Shown here: positions 26,960-36,263 of the stretch, one piece after another | How the letters are laid out: each line of letters opens with the position of its first letter | Position numbering within the stretch: the stretch's first letter is position 1 | Assembly: GCA_902596065.1 (NCBI GenBank) | Contig: CACJSL010000007.1 | Coordinates: 1 to 40,000, forward strand | Length of the DNA stretch: 40,000 nt | DNA from: an uncultured Alphaproteobacteria bacterium | Lineage (GTDB): Bacteria; Pseudomonadota; Alphaproteobacteria; HIMB59; GCA-002718135 | Direction of reading: 5' to 3' | The notes under the pieces: model-generated | The model's database searches: none | The model's input: only the letters and a program-made list of their open reading frames with translations | Told to the model about the DNA's origin: nothing | Made by a program: the position numbers and the translations under genes

Positions 26960-28308
26960 ATATTTACAATTCCTCTATTGATCATTGTATATTGATATGA
27001 TCTCCAGATATTAGATATTTGAAAAAAATCATATTTTTTAATCTTAACAATCTTATTATTTTGATAATAAACAAAATATTCATTAAATATATACATAGTT
27101 TCATTGATTCGATTTCTATTTTTGATGAAGTTATTAAAATTTTTATCATTTAAAATTATAAGTTTTGAGATATTTAGATTTAACTTTATTTTTTTATTAG
27201 AAATAATTTTTTTAGGAAAATAATCATTTAATTTAGTAACATTATTATATAAACTCTTATTATTCTTATAGTTTGAGTTAAGGTTGTCAGTATCTATTGG
27301 AGGCCAAAATACTATTTTTTTTATTATTGTTTCAATAAAAATTTTAAAATAAAAGATATTATTACAAAATAAATAATTTTTATAAATAATTAAATCAAAA
27401 CGCTTAGAGTTTTTTATACAATAAATTATAACTTTATTAGAAAGTCTTTCTAGCTTGATATGTATCTTATTTTTCTTAATTTTTAGATTTTTTTTTGAAA
27501 TATTAAAAATAACATCAGATTCACTTAAATGTTTAGTAAAATTATATTTTGTTTTATAATTAACTAAGCAATATCTATATAGATCAATATCATCAATAAA
27601 AATTTTAAATGACGAAAAAAACTTAATAATAGTATCAAAATTATATTTTTCAAACTTTAAATTTAACTTAGCAAATATATTATTAACTCTTTTAAAGTCA
27701 TTAAAATTATCAATACTAAAATTGGTGTCAGGAAAAAAATATTTCTTTGCACATAAAGGATATAATATTTTAAAATTATTTTTATTATCCAAACAATAAT
27801 TTTCAATATGTTCTTTGTATATTTTATTCTTCGCCTTTAAATATATTTCATTTAAAGTTTTGAAATTCATGATAATAGGAGCAATTCCAAATATTATGTT
27901 TGATGGTTTTAGTACGCTAATTAAATCAGCATTGTTATCTACTATCAATTTAATATTCTTTTCTATTAATTGTGATGAAGTTAGAGGGTTTTCACAACAA
28001 TATCTTATAATTATATCAGGTTTTTTATCTAACATCATACAAGATTCATAAAATCTTTTAAGAACGTTGTTTTCAGAACCTCTAAATACTTTTATTTTAT
28101 TTTTTTTTGCTATTGTTTCAATTTTATCGTCTTCTTTATTCAATGAAGTAGCAATTATTTTTTCATCAACATACTTAATATTTTTTAAAAGTTTAAAATT
28201 TATTGAAAGAATATCTGTATCTAATATCTTTTTAAATAGTTTTTTCTTAAGTCTTTTTGAATTAGATCTTGCAAAAAAAACTATTGCCACATATTTTTTT
28301 TTATACAT
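26956..28308 (-). CDS. SpsF-like cytidylyltransferase domain with about 230-aa uncharacterised C-terminal extension
   Basis: VAIVFFARSNSKRLKKKLFKKI, KVFRGSENNVLKRFYESC, IIRYCCENPLTSSQLI; no recognisable motif in the C-terminal half. Confidence 0.75.
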   Translation of the reverse strand: MYKKKYVAIVFFARSNSKRLKKKLFKKILDTDILSINFKLLKNIKYVDEKIIATSLNKEDDKIETIAKKNKIKVFRGSENNVLKRFYESCMMLDKKPDIIIRYCCENPLTSSQLIEKNIKLIVDNNADLISVLKPSNIIFGIAPIIMNFKTLNEIYLKAKNKIYKEHIENYCLDNKNNFKILYPLCAKKYFFPDTNFSIDNFNDFKRVNNIFAKLNLKFEKYNFDTIIKFFSSFKIFIDDIDLYRYCLVNYKTKYNFTKHLSESDVIFNISKKNLKIKKNKIHIKLERLSNKVIIYCIKNSKRFDLIIYKNYLFCNNIFYFKIFIETIIKKIVFWPPIDTDNLNSNYKNNKSLYNNVTKLNDYFPKKIISNKKIKLNLNISKLIILNDKNFNNFIKNRNRINETMYIFNEYFVYYQNNKIVKIKKYDFFQISNIWRSYQYTMINRGIVNI

Positions 28309-29318
28309 TAGAATATTTTATTTATTATTAATTCAAGACTGTTATTTTTAAATAATTTTAGATAATTATTCCTAATTTTTATTCTTTCATCAATTAAACT
28401 AATTTTCTTTAAATTTTCTTCAATTAAATTTTCATCGATCATTGAAAAATATCCCAAGTGAAGTGTTTTTGTAATTTTAGAGAATTGTTTAGCTAATAGT
28501 AATTGATGCCATTGTACTGATATTACAATGCTAGGTGTGAGCAAATATGCTGCTTCAATTTTAGTATATCCACCTCCAACAATAGCAACATCAGCTTTAT
28601 AAATATATTTTGATACATCAGATACATTGCTTATAATTTTAGCATTAGGAAGAATTGATTTAATTGTTTTTTTGTTTTTTTTGATTTGAGAAAATCCAAT
28701 TATAAACAAAATTTTTATATTTTTGTTAAATTTTTTTAGTGCTTGAGCTACCTTCATATAAGCTATTTCGTAATCAGAACCCCCAAGAATAACAACAATA
28801 GATTTTATTTTACTTTTTAACTTTTTTTTAATTCTGATTTCATTATATTTTTTATAATTTTTATTGAAAATAAAATAATCATATCCAAGTAAAAATTTTG
28901 TATTTTTATCACTAATTTTTGTATTGTTATAGGATGGCCACTCTTGCGCACAAATTACGTAATCTGCTGCATATTTTTGATTTATTAAATCATCAAAAAC
29001 TATAACTTTTTTGTATAATTTCTTATACATTATTTGTCTTTCATATGATAAATCTAACATTTCACATATTAAATAGTTTTTTTCTTTAATTTTATTTAAA
29101 ATTATTTTTTCATTGTTAATAGATATTTTATTTTTTAATTTAAGGAATTTAACTTTTTTTCTACTTAAATATTTAAAAATTTCTTCATCACCCTCTATAA
29201 TAAATAGGTAATTGTAATCTGGTTTAATTTTATAAAGATATAAATATAGATTATATAGCCTTATAAGGTTCCCCCAACCATTTTCACCACCAGCATTAGT
29301 CCTAAAAGAAATTTGCAT
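28308..29318 (-). CDS. SpsG/PseG-like protein (UDP-sugar hydrolase family)
   Basis: MQISFRTNAGGENGWGNLIRLYNL, SIVVILGGSDYEIAYMKVAQAL, ADVAIVGGGYTKIEAAYLLTPSIVISV. Confidence 0.8.
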   Translation of the reverse strand: MQISFRTNAGGENGWGNLIRLYNLYLYLYKIKPDYNYLFIIEGDEEIFKYLSRKKVKFLKLKNKISINNEKIILNKIKEKNYLICEMLDLSYERQIMYKKLYKKVIVFDDLINQKYAADYVICAQEWPSYNNTKISDKNTKFLLGYDYFIFNKNYKKYNEIRIKKKLKSKIKSIVVILGGSDYEIAYMKVAQALKKFNKNIKILFIIGFSQIKKNKKTIKSILPNAKIISNVSDVSKYIYKADVAIVGGGYTKIEAAYLLTPSIVISVQWHQLLLAKQFSKITKTLHLGYFSMIDENLIEENLKKISLIDERIKIRNNYLKLFKNNSLELIINKIF

Positions 29319-29319
29319 T

Positions 29320-30459
29320 TTATAAATTATATTTTTTTATAATTTTATTTAGATTTTTAACTATATATAAAAGATTTTTGTGAGTTAGATCAGTATAAAT
29401 AGGTAAATTTATAGCATTTTTATATAGGTTTTCTGAATTCTTATAATTTTTTTTAAATTTTTTTTTATAATATTTATGCTTATTAATTGGTAGATATTGT
29501 ACTGCAAATTTTATTTTTCGTTCTAATAAATCATTATATAATTTTACTTTATTTGCATGAGATATTTTATTATTAAAAATTAATGTAAATAGATGATTTG
29601 CACTAATACTGTCATCAAGACATTCTTGAAATGAAATATTATTTCCTTTTAAGTTTTTTTTATAAAATTTAACAATTTTTTCTCTTTTTTTTATAAACTT
29701 ATTGATTCTTTCAAGTTGTGAAATTGCAAGAGATGTTTGTAAATCTGTGATTCTATAATTATATCCAATACTAATCATTTCAGCTGTCCAAGGGGTATCT
29801 TTTTTCCTTTTAAGGCCATGAGATCTCATTAACTTCATTTTTTCAAAAAGAGTTTTATTATTTGTTGTAATCAAGCCTCCTTCTCCTGAAGTTATTGTTT
29901 TAACTGGATGCATGCTAAAAACTGAAATATCACTATATTTACAAGATCCTACTTTATCTTTTTTATATTCAGCCCCCATAGCCTGAGAAGCATCCTCTAT
30001 AACATATGCATTATTTTTTTTGGCTATTCTATTAATTTCTTTCATGTCACATGGAAATCCCCCATAGTGAACAGGTATAATTATTTTAGTTAAATTTTGA
30101 TTTTTTTTATTATCAAAATATTTTATCAATTTTTTTGGACATATATTAAAATTGTTACTATCAATATCAACCAAATCAAAATCAATATTAGAATAAATAC
30201 AGGCATTGACAGTTGCTACAAATGTCATTGGGGTAGTTACAGCTTTATTTTTTTTATCTAATTTTAAAGATGTTATAGCGAGGTGTAAAGCTGCAGTACC
30301 ACTAGAAACTGCTAAACAATATTTTGCACTAACATACTTAGCAAATTTTTTTTCTAAAATTGTTAGACTTTTACCTTGGCTTAAATAGCCTTCATTTAAA
30401 ACTTCATTAATCTTTTGTTTATCTTTTTTATTTAGAGAATTTTTTCCATAATAGAACAT
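29320..30459 (-). CDS. DegT/DnrJ/EryC1 aminotransferase, PseC-like
   Basis: YGKNSLNKKDKQKINEVLNEGYLSQGKSL, VSSGTAALHLAITSL, TTPMTFVATVNACIYSN, IIPVHYGGFPCDM, VFSMHPVKTITSGEGGLITT (PLP-Lys). Confidence 0.93.
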   Translation of the reverse strand: MFYYGKNSLNKKDKQKINEVLNEGYLSQGKSLTILEKKFAKYVSAKYCLAVSSGTAALHLAITSLKLDKKNKAVTTPMTFVATVNACIYSNIDFDLVDIDSNNFNICPKKLIKYFDNKKNQNLTKIIIPVHYGGFPCDMKEINRIAKKNNAYVIEDASQAMGAEYKKDKVGSCKYSDISVFSMHPVKTITSGEGGLITTNNKTLFEKMKLMRSHGLKRKKDTPWTAEMISIGYNYRITDLQTSLAISQLERINKFIKKREKIVKFYKKNLKGNNISFQECLDDSISANHLFTLIFNNKISHANKVKLYNDLLERKIKFAVQYLPINKHKYYKKKFKKNYKNSENLYKNAINLPIYTDLTHKNLLYIVKNLNKIIKKYNL

Positions 30460-30464
30460 ATTAT

Positions 30465-31406
30465 TTAATTTTTTCTACTATAATCAATCATTTTTTTGAT
30501 GCCATTTCTTAAAGACGTTTTTGGTTTCCATTTTACAAATTTCTTTATCTTTGATACATCTGGTACTCTTCTATCAATATCCTCATAACTTTTACCATAA
30601 TATTCTGAGTCTTTTATTTTAATTATATTAGATTCAGACTCTGAAACTTTTAATACTAATTTAGCTAAATCGTTAATTGATGTCTCTTTTATATTTCCAA
30701 TATTAAAATCATTGTTTAGACATTTAGAATTTTTAAATAATAAATCAAAAGCATCTATAACATCATCGATATAAGTAAATGCTCGAGTTTGATTGCCTCC
30801 ATTATTAATATAAATATCTTGATTTGAAATACAATTATTTACATAATTAGACACAACTCTCCCTTTTAATCTAGGGCCATAAACATTGAATAATCTTACT
30901 ATTATAAAATCAAGTTCTTTTGTATCAGAACAAGCATAAAGATAATGTTCAGCAAGAGCTTTAGAAGAACTATAACACCATCTTTTTGTTGAAGTAGGAC
31001 CTAAAACTCTATCATCATTTTCATTAAAAGGAAGCTTAGGATTTTTGCCATAAATTTCTGATGTTGACGTAAACATTATTTTTTTTTCAGCCATTCTACA
31101 AAAATCAATAATATTTAGTGCTGCTATGCCTGCAACTGAAATAACTTTTCGCGGTGAATCTATATATTGTTTTGGTTCTGCAATGGAAGCAAAATGAAAA
31201 ACATAATCAGATTTATTGATATATTCCTTCATGACTTTTAAATTAGTAATTGAGTCTTGAATAAATATAAAATTTTTATGTTTGTTTAGTTTAGGATAAC
31301 TATTATAAATATCTATACCGTAAACTTTGTGACCTTGACTTAATAGATGTTCACACCAATGACTTCCTATGAAGCCCATGGCGCCTGTGACTAAATATTT
31401 TTTCAT
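30465..31406 (-). CDS. NAD-dependent epimerase/dehydratase (UDP-glucuronate decarboxylase-like)
   Basis: KKYLVTGAMGFIGSHWCEHLL, TSTSEIYG, YSSSKALAEHYLYA, RLFNVYGPRLKGRVVSNYVNNCI, TYIDDVIDAFDLL. Confidence 0.9.
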   Translation of the reverse strand: MKKYLVTGAMGFIGSHWCEHLLSQGHKVYGIDIYNSYPKLNKHKNFIFIQDSITNLKVMKEYINKSDYVFHFASIAEPKQYIDSPRKVISVAGIAALNIIDFCRMAEKKIMFTSTSEIYGKNPKLPFNENDDRVLGPTSTKRWCYSSSKALAEHYLYACSDTKELDFIIVRLFNVYGPRLKGRVVSNYVNNCISNQDIYINNGGNQTRAFTYIDDVIDAFDLLFKNSKCLNNDFNIGNIKETSINDLAKLVLKVSESESNIIKIKDSEYYGKSYEDIDRRVPDVSKIKKFVKWKPKTSLRNGIKKMIDYSRKN

Positions 31407-31526
31407 TTAAAACAAATCTATAGAATATATTGTAAAGTAATCAACATCAAAATTTATTAATAGCACTATTAGTCAGATAATCAAATTATATTCAAAAATA
31501 ATAATGATTTGTCTTAAAAGAAATAT

Positions 31527-32279
31527 TTATTTTAAATTATACTTTTTAAAAATCATTAAAAAAACTATTTTATATAATAAAAAAAATTTTTGGTAATAAT
31601 TCATAATTTTTTTATACTTTCTATAAAATGCTATCTGGCTACTTATCAATTTTTTAGGATTTTTTGAGACTCTATAGCCTTCATGAAATCTACAAATTTC
31701 TTGATTATTTTCAAGTACTTTAAATGATAGATTTGAAAGTAAACAATCTATAGCAAAAGATTTGTCAGCACCAACGGGGATTAATGGATCAAAACCTGAT
31801 AATTTCATAAAAGATTTTTTATTAACACATAGGTTAGAAATATTTATACCTGGATTTTTTATTAATAAATACTTTAAATCAATTTTATTAGTTGCATTTT
31901 TATATTTATAAATTTTATTTTTATATAGTTTGTCAATTCTACTGACATATACTTGATAAGCAGGAGATATTGCATCAGTAATATTTTTTATATAATTTTT
32001 TTCCCACAAATCATCATCCTCTAAAAAAGCTATATATTCACCTTTAGCAATACTTGCTCCAAAATTTAGTGCTTGTGAGACTCCTGCATATTCTATTATA
32101 TTGTATATTTTAATTAAATCACTTTTTGTTTCAATTTCTTCTAAATTAAATTTACCATTATTTACAATTATTATTTCTAGAGGTTTTTTAGTTTGATTAA
32201 TTACTGAGTTTAAAGTCTCCAATAAAAGATCATACCTATCACAAGTAGGAATTATGCATGAAATTTTAACATTATTCAC
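31527..32279 (-). CDS. Glycosyltransferase family 2
   Basis: VKISCIIPTCDRYDLLLETLNSVINQTKKPLEIIIVNNG, GEYIAFLEDDDLWEKNYI. Confidence 0.93.
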   Translation of the reverse strand: MNNVKISCIIPTCDRYDLLLETLNSVINQTKKPLEIIIVNNGKFNLEEIETKSDLIKIYNIIEYAGVSQALNFGASIAKGEYIAFLEDDDLWEKNYIKNITDAISPAYQVYVSRIDKLYKNKIYKYKNATNKIDLKYLLIKNPGINISNLCVNKKSFMKLSGFDPLIPVGADKSFAIDCLLSNLSFKVLENNQEICRFHEGYRVSKNPKKLISSQIAFYRKYKKIMNYYQKFFLLYKIVFLMIFKKYNLK

Positions 32280-32307
32280 AATATTTTATCAAAATATTTC
32301 TTTTAAA

Positions 32308-33339
32308 TTAAATCCAATTTTCATTTTTTATAGACCAATTCACTACATCTTTAATTCTTTCAAAAATATTCTTTTTAGGCTCCCATCCTAATTTCTTCAT
32401 TAATGAGCCATCTAATGCATATCTTAAATCATGACCAGGTCTAGCTGAATGAAAATCAACAAACTCATAATTTAATTTTTTATTTTGAGCTTTTGCAATT
32501 TCTTGAGCTAATTCATGATTATCTAATTCAATAGGTCCAACTATATTGAATTTAGGACACTTTGCTCCCCCAAAATCAACTTCATTTTTTAAACTTGCAT
32601 ATTCTTGTTTTAATAAAAACAAACAAGCATTAGCAACATCTTCTGCATGAATGTAGTGGCGACTACCAGCTTTAGTTTTTTTTGCGTTAGAATGAATACT
32701 AACAAGTTTATTATCTCGTACATTTTTTATGGTCATAGGTATAAATTTTTCTGGGTGTTGCCTTTCTCCAAAAACATTCATGGTATGAGTAACTATAACT
32801 GGCATATTATATGTGTTCTGAAAGGCTACAGCTAGCTCTTCTCCTCCAGCTTTAGTGGCACTATAAGGATTTGTTGAATTATATCTATCTCGTTCTTTAT
32901 AATTTATACTAATTGGAGCTGGACCAAAAACTTCGTCAGTACTAAAGTAAACAAATTTTTCTAATTTCTTAAAATTTCTAGCATAATTCAAAATATTGCA
33001 AGTTGCTACTACATTATCTAATACAAAAGACATGGGATCTTCAATAGACCTATCAACATGAGAAGATGCAGCCATATGAATAATGTAATTAAAATCACCT
33101 AGATCATTCGCAATATATTCGTTTATTTCGGCTCTTAGATCATGAAAAACAATTTTAAGTCTTTTTTTCGCTTTGTCCCTATTATTACTTTCATCAATGA
33201 TATTAGTTAATCTATTCAAGTTTCCAGAAAAATCCAACCTATCTAATGATGTAATATGCCAATCTGTACGGGTTAATAAATAATTAATAAAATGATGACC
33301 AATAAAACCTGCGCCTCCTGTTACTAGTATTCTTTTCAT
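32308..33339 (-). CDS. NAD-dependent dehydratase, dTDP-glucose 4,6-dehydratase-like
   Basis: KRILVTGGAGFIGHHFINYLL, IIHMAASSHVDRSIEDPMSFV, FSTDEVFGPAP, NPYSATKAGGEELAVAF. Confidence 0.88.
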   Translation of the reverse strand: MKRILVTGGAGFIGHHFINYLLTRTDWHITSLDRLDFSGNLNRLTNIIDESNNRDKAKKRLKIVFHDLRAEINEYIANDLGDFNYIIHMAASSHVDRSIEDPMSFVLDNVVATCNILNYARNFKKLEKFVYFSTDEVFGPAPISINYKERDRYNSTNPYSATKAGGEELAVAFQNTYNMPVIVTHTMNVFGERQHPEKFIPMTIKNVRDNKLVSIHSNAKKTKAGSRHYIHAEDVANACLFLLKQEYASLKNEVDFGGAKCPKFNIVGPIELDNHELAQEIAKAQNKKLNYEFVDFHSARPGHDLRYALDGSLMKKLGWEPKKNIFERIKDVVNWSIKNENWI

Positions 33340-33415
33340 AGTTTGCAGTAGATATATATCATCTTAATTTATTTTAGCTATATATAATTTGAATTTATAA
33401 AACATAACAATCTTT

Positions 33416-34378
33416 TTATATTTTATAAAATTTTTTATACCAATTTATGAACTGTTTAATTCCAGACTTGTATTCAGTTGTTGGATAATACCCTAAATCC
33501 TTTTTTGCAAGATTAATATTGCTATAAGTTTTAAGTGTATCACCTTTTTGCATAGGTAAATATTTTTTAATAGCTTTTTTATTAAGGATTAATTCAATCT
33601 GAGAAATAAATTTTTTCAGACTTATGCTCTGTCCTTTGCCTAAATTATATATTCTAAAATTTGTTTTTTTTTGGTTTTTCTTTGTAGCTAGATATATGCC
33701 TTTCACAATATCATTAATGTACGTAAAATCTCTAAAATGATTTCCATGATTAAAAATTTCTATAGGCTTATTTTCAATAATATTCTTGGTAAATTTAAAT
33801 AATGCCATATCTGGTCTTCCAAAAGGACCATATACTGTAAAAAATCTTAATCCGATTGTCTTGATATTAAAAAGATGTGAGTAGCTATAAGCAATTACCT
33901 CATTTGATTTTTTAGTAGCTGCATAAAACTGAATTGGTTTATCAGTATTAAGATTTTCTTTAAATTTATCAACATTTTGATGTCCATAAACACTACTAGT
34001 ACTTGCAAAAATAAATTTATTTGTTTTGAATTTTCTAACCAACTCAATTAAATTAAAAAAACCTACTAAATTAGAATCTAGGTAAGTATTTGGATCAGAA
34101 ATTGAATTTCTTACACCAGCTTGTGCAGCCAAATGTATCACAACATCAAATTTATTATTTTTAAAGATTCGTAATAATTTATTATTATTTTTTAGATCAA
34201 TTTTATAAAATGAAAATTTCTTATACTTCTCTAAAATTTTTAGTCTAGCTTGTTTCAACTTTATATCATAATACGAATTTATATTATCAATGCCTATAAC
34301 TTCATGTTTTCTTTTTAAAAAATATAAAGTTGTATGAAATCCAATAAATCCTGCTGATCCAGTTAATAATATTTTCAT
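33416..34378 (-). CDS. NAD-dependent epimerase, UDP-glucuronate 4-epimerase-like
   Basis: KILLTGSAGFIGFHTTLYFLKRKHEVIGIDNINSYYDIKLKQARL, VIHLAAQAGVRNSI, YAATKKSNEVIAYSYSHLF, GLRFFTVYGPFGRPDMALFKF. Confidence 0.92.
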   Translation of the reverse strand: MKILLTGSAGFIGFHTTLYFLKRKHEVIGIDNINSYYDIKLKQARLKILEKYKKFSFYKIDLKNNNKLLRIFKNNKFDVVIHLAAQAGVRNSISDPNTYLDSNLVGFFNLIELVRKFKTNKFIFASTSSVYGHQNVDKFKENLNTDKPIQFYAATKKSNEVIAYSYSHLFNIKTIGLRFFTVYGPFGRPDMALFKFTKNIIENKPIEIFNHGNHFRDFTYINDIVKGIYLATKKNQKKTNFRIYNLGKGQSISLKKFISQIELILNKKAIKKYLPMQKGDTLKTYSNINLAKKDLGYYPTTEYKSGIKQFINWYKKFYKI

Positions 34379-34385
34379 AGTATAT

Positions 34386-35342
34386 TTAAAATTTAAGAGC
34401 CCCTAAAGAAGTATAAATATTTTTTTGATAAGAACTACCTAATACAGGGAATCTATAAAAAACTCCAGAATTATCAAACTTGTTAAAATTATTTTCAACA
34501 AGTAAAATAAATTTAAAATCTTTTGATTTTAAGTATTTAATTTGATCATTTGTATATTTACCATTTGGAAAAGCATATATTTTTGGTTTATCTAAATAAT
34601 TATTGGAAAAAAATTTTAAAGCTTTTAAAACATCATCTTTAAAATATTCTAAACTTTCTTTTGTCATTGTTGCATGTTCATATGAATGAAGTCCTAGTTC
34701 ACAAATATCATTTAAACTCTTAATTTGTGATAGGTCCATCATTTTAGTTTTCATAGACTCTTTAAGAAAATTAAACTTATTAGAAAAAATATTTAATAAT
34801 TCTTTTTGTTTTATAATAGGTAGGTTTTTAATTGAATTAGTAATTCTTGTTAAATCTATTTTTTTTAAACTAAATAAATTCTTAATTTCTTTATAATCTT
34901 CATTTGTAAGAATTCCACTGTGATATAGATCTTGAAATTGCACATTGATTGGAGCAGTTTTATTTAGAATGCAGCTTGGTATTATATTTTGATTTACCTT
35001 AATATTATTTTTATAGATAATTTCTGAAGCATAGTTGAAAAAATCTTCATATGCATCATCAAATGAAATTATTAATGGAGGTTTGTCATAAAATTTTTTA
35101 TCATTTATTAAATTTTTAAAACAAATAATATTGAATTTACTTTTTAAAAAAATTATTAATTTATTAAAATCATTAGGCGAAATAGAATTATGAATTTTAT
35201 TATTAGGATTTATTCTATGAAAATTTAGTATAGTAAGTAAATTATTTTGAGAAATATAATCAATCTTTAATTTAAAAAAGAAATTATTAGATAATAAAAA
35301 CTGACACAAATCATAAAGATTTTTTTTTATATCTATATGCAT
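34386..35342 (-). CDS. Polysaccharide deacetylase family protein
   Basis: LTILNFHRINPN, PLIISFDDAYEDFFNYA, ELGLHSYEHATMTKES, YAFPNGKYTNDQIKYL. Confidence 0.85.
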   Translation of the reverse strand: MHIDIKKNLYDLCQFLLSNNFFFKLKIDYISQNNLLTILNFHRINPNNKIHNSISPNDFNKLIIFLKSKFNIICFKNLINDKKFYDKPPLIISFDDAYEDFFNYASEIIYKNNIKVNQNIIPSCILNKTAPINVQFQDLYHSGILTNEDYKEIKNLFSLKKIDLTRITNSIKNLPIIKQKELLNIFSNKFNFLKESMKTKMMDLSQIKSLNDICELGLHSYEHATMTKESLEYFKDDVLKALKFFSNNYLDKPKIYAFPNGKYTNDQIKYLKSKDFKFILLVENNFNKFDNSGVFYRFPVLGSSYQKNIYTSLGALKF

Positions 35343-36262
35343 TAAACTAAATCACTTTGTATATTTTCTATAAGATAATGAACCTTTTCAGTATTTTTGG
35401 TGAATTCTTTGCTTTCTATTGCATTCCAATTATCAATATTTAAATTTTTTTTACCTTTATTAGGCATAATTTGCTTTAGTTCTAAAAATTTGTTTAAACT
35501 AAATTGTTTTTCTAAATCAAAATATTTTATATATTTTGCATACCAGTTATAATTTTGATCAATATCTTCAAGTTTGAATATCAATTTTTTATCTTTACTA
35601 ACTTTTTTAAGAAATAAGTAAATTGATTGATTAGCTTCTGACCAAAACCATGAGCATTTGCCTACGGAAGTAAGATTGTTCCATTCAGTAAAATAATCAT
35701 TTTTGGGACTGATTCTTGAAAAGTTATGATGAAAATTTTTTAAATTTGGTTGAAGGCCAGTTATCTTATTATTTTCATATTTAAAAATTTTTTCATCATA
35801 CCACCCCTTTAAAACTAAAGAATTTACAACCATTTTTGGATCTCTAAACATAAATATATATTTATTTGGCTGAAAATTTTTTTCTATCTCATCAAGACCA
35901 AAACATACCCAAGGACTTGAAAAAATAATTGAGTCATATTTTTTCCAAAGTTTTATAAATTGATATTTTAAAGTATTAAAGAAGCTTGAATGATCAATAT
36001 TGAGATTGTTAAATGTCGCATATCTATAAAAAGATTCATGTAAGGGGAAGGGCTCGATAAGCGCTATACAATTTTTATGTGCAGAATGAATTTCACTAAT
36101 CCAACGTAAACCTGATCTTCCGCAAGCAGTGCCAATTATTAGTTTTTTTTTAGAATTGTTTTTATAATTTTGAAATTCATTTTCATCAAAATCAAAATTA
36201 ATTTTAAAATTTTGACTTTTAAAAAATAAATTTTTTAAATTTAAATATCTCTTATAATTCAT
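35342..36262 (-). CDS. Sulfotransferase-like protein
   Basis: KLIIGTACGRSGLRWISEIHSAHKNC (PAPS loop-like), KYIFMFRDPKMVVNSLVLKGW. Confidence 0.75.
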   Translation of the reverse strand: MNYKRYLNLKNLFFKSQNFKINFDFDENEFQNYKNNSKKKLIIGTACGRSGLRWISEIHSAHKNCIALIEPFPLHESFYRYATFNNLNIDHSSFFNTLKYQFIKLWKKYDSIIFSSPWVCFGLDEIEKNFQPNKYIFMFRDPKMVVNSLVLKGWYDEKIFKYENNKITGLQPNLKNFHHNFSRISPKNDYFTEWNNLTSVGKCSWFWSEANQSIYLFLKKVSKDKKLIFKLEDIDQNYNWYAKYIKYFDLEKQFSLNKFLELKQIMPNKGKKNLNIDNWNAIESKEFTKNTEKVHYLIENIQSDLV

Positions 36263-36263
36263 T

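Noticed and set aside
28067-28351. Plus-strand hydrophobic 94-aa ORF, together with 27815-28051
   Set aside because: Antisense to the N-terminus of the SpsF-like gene; hydrophobicity is the expected by-product of reverse-complementing a Lys/Asn-rich frame.
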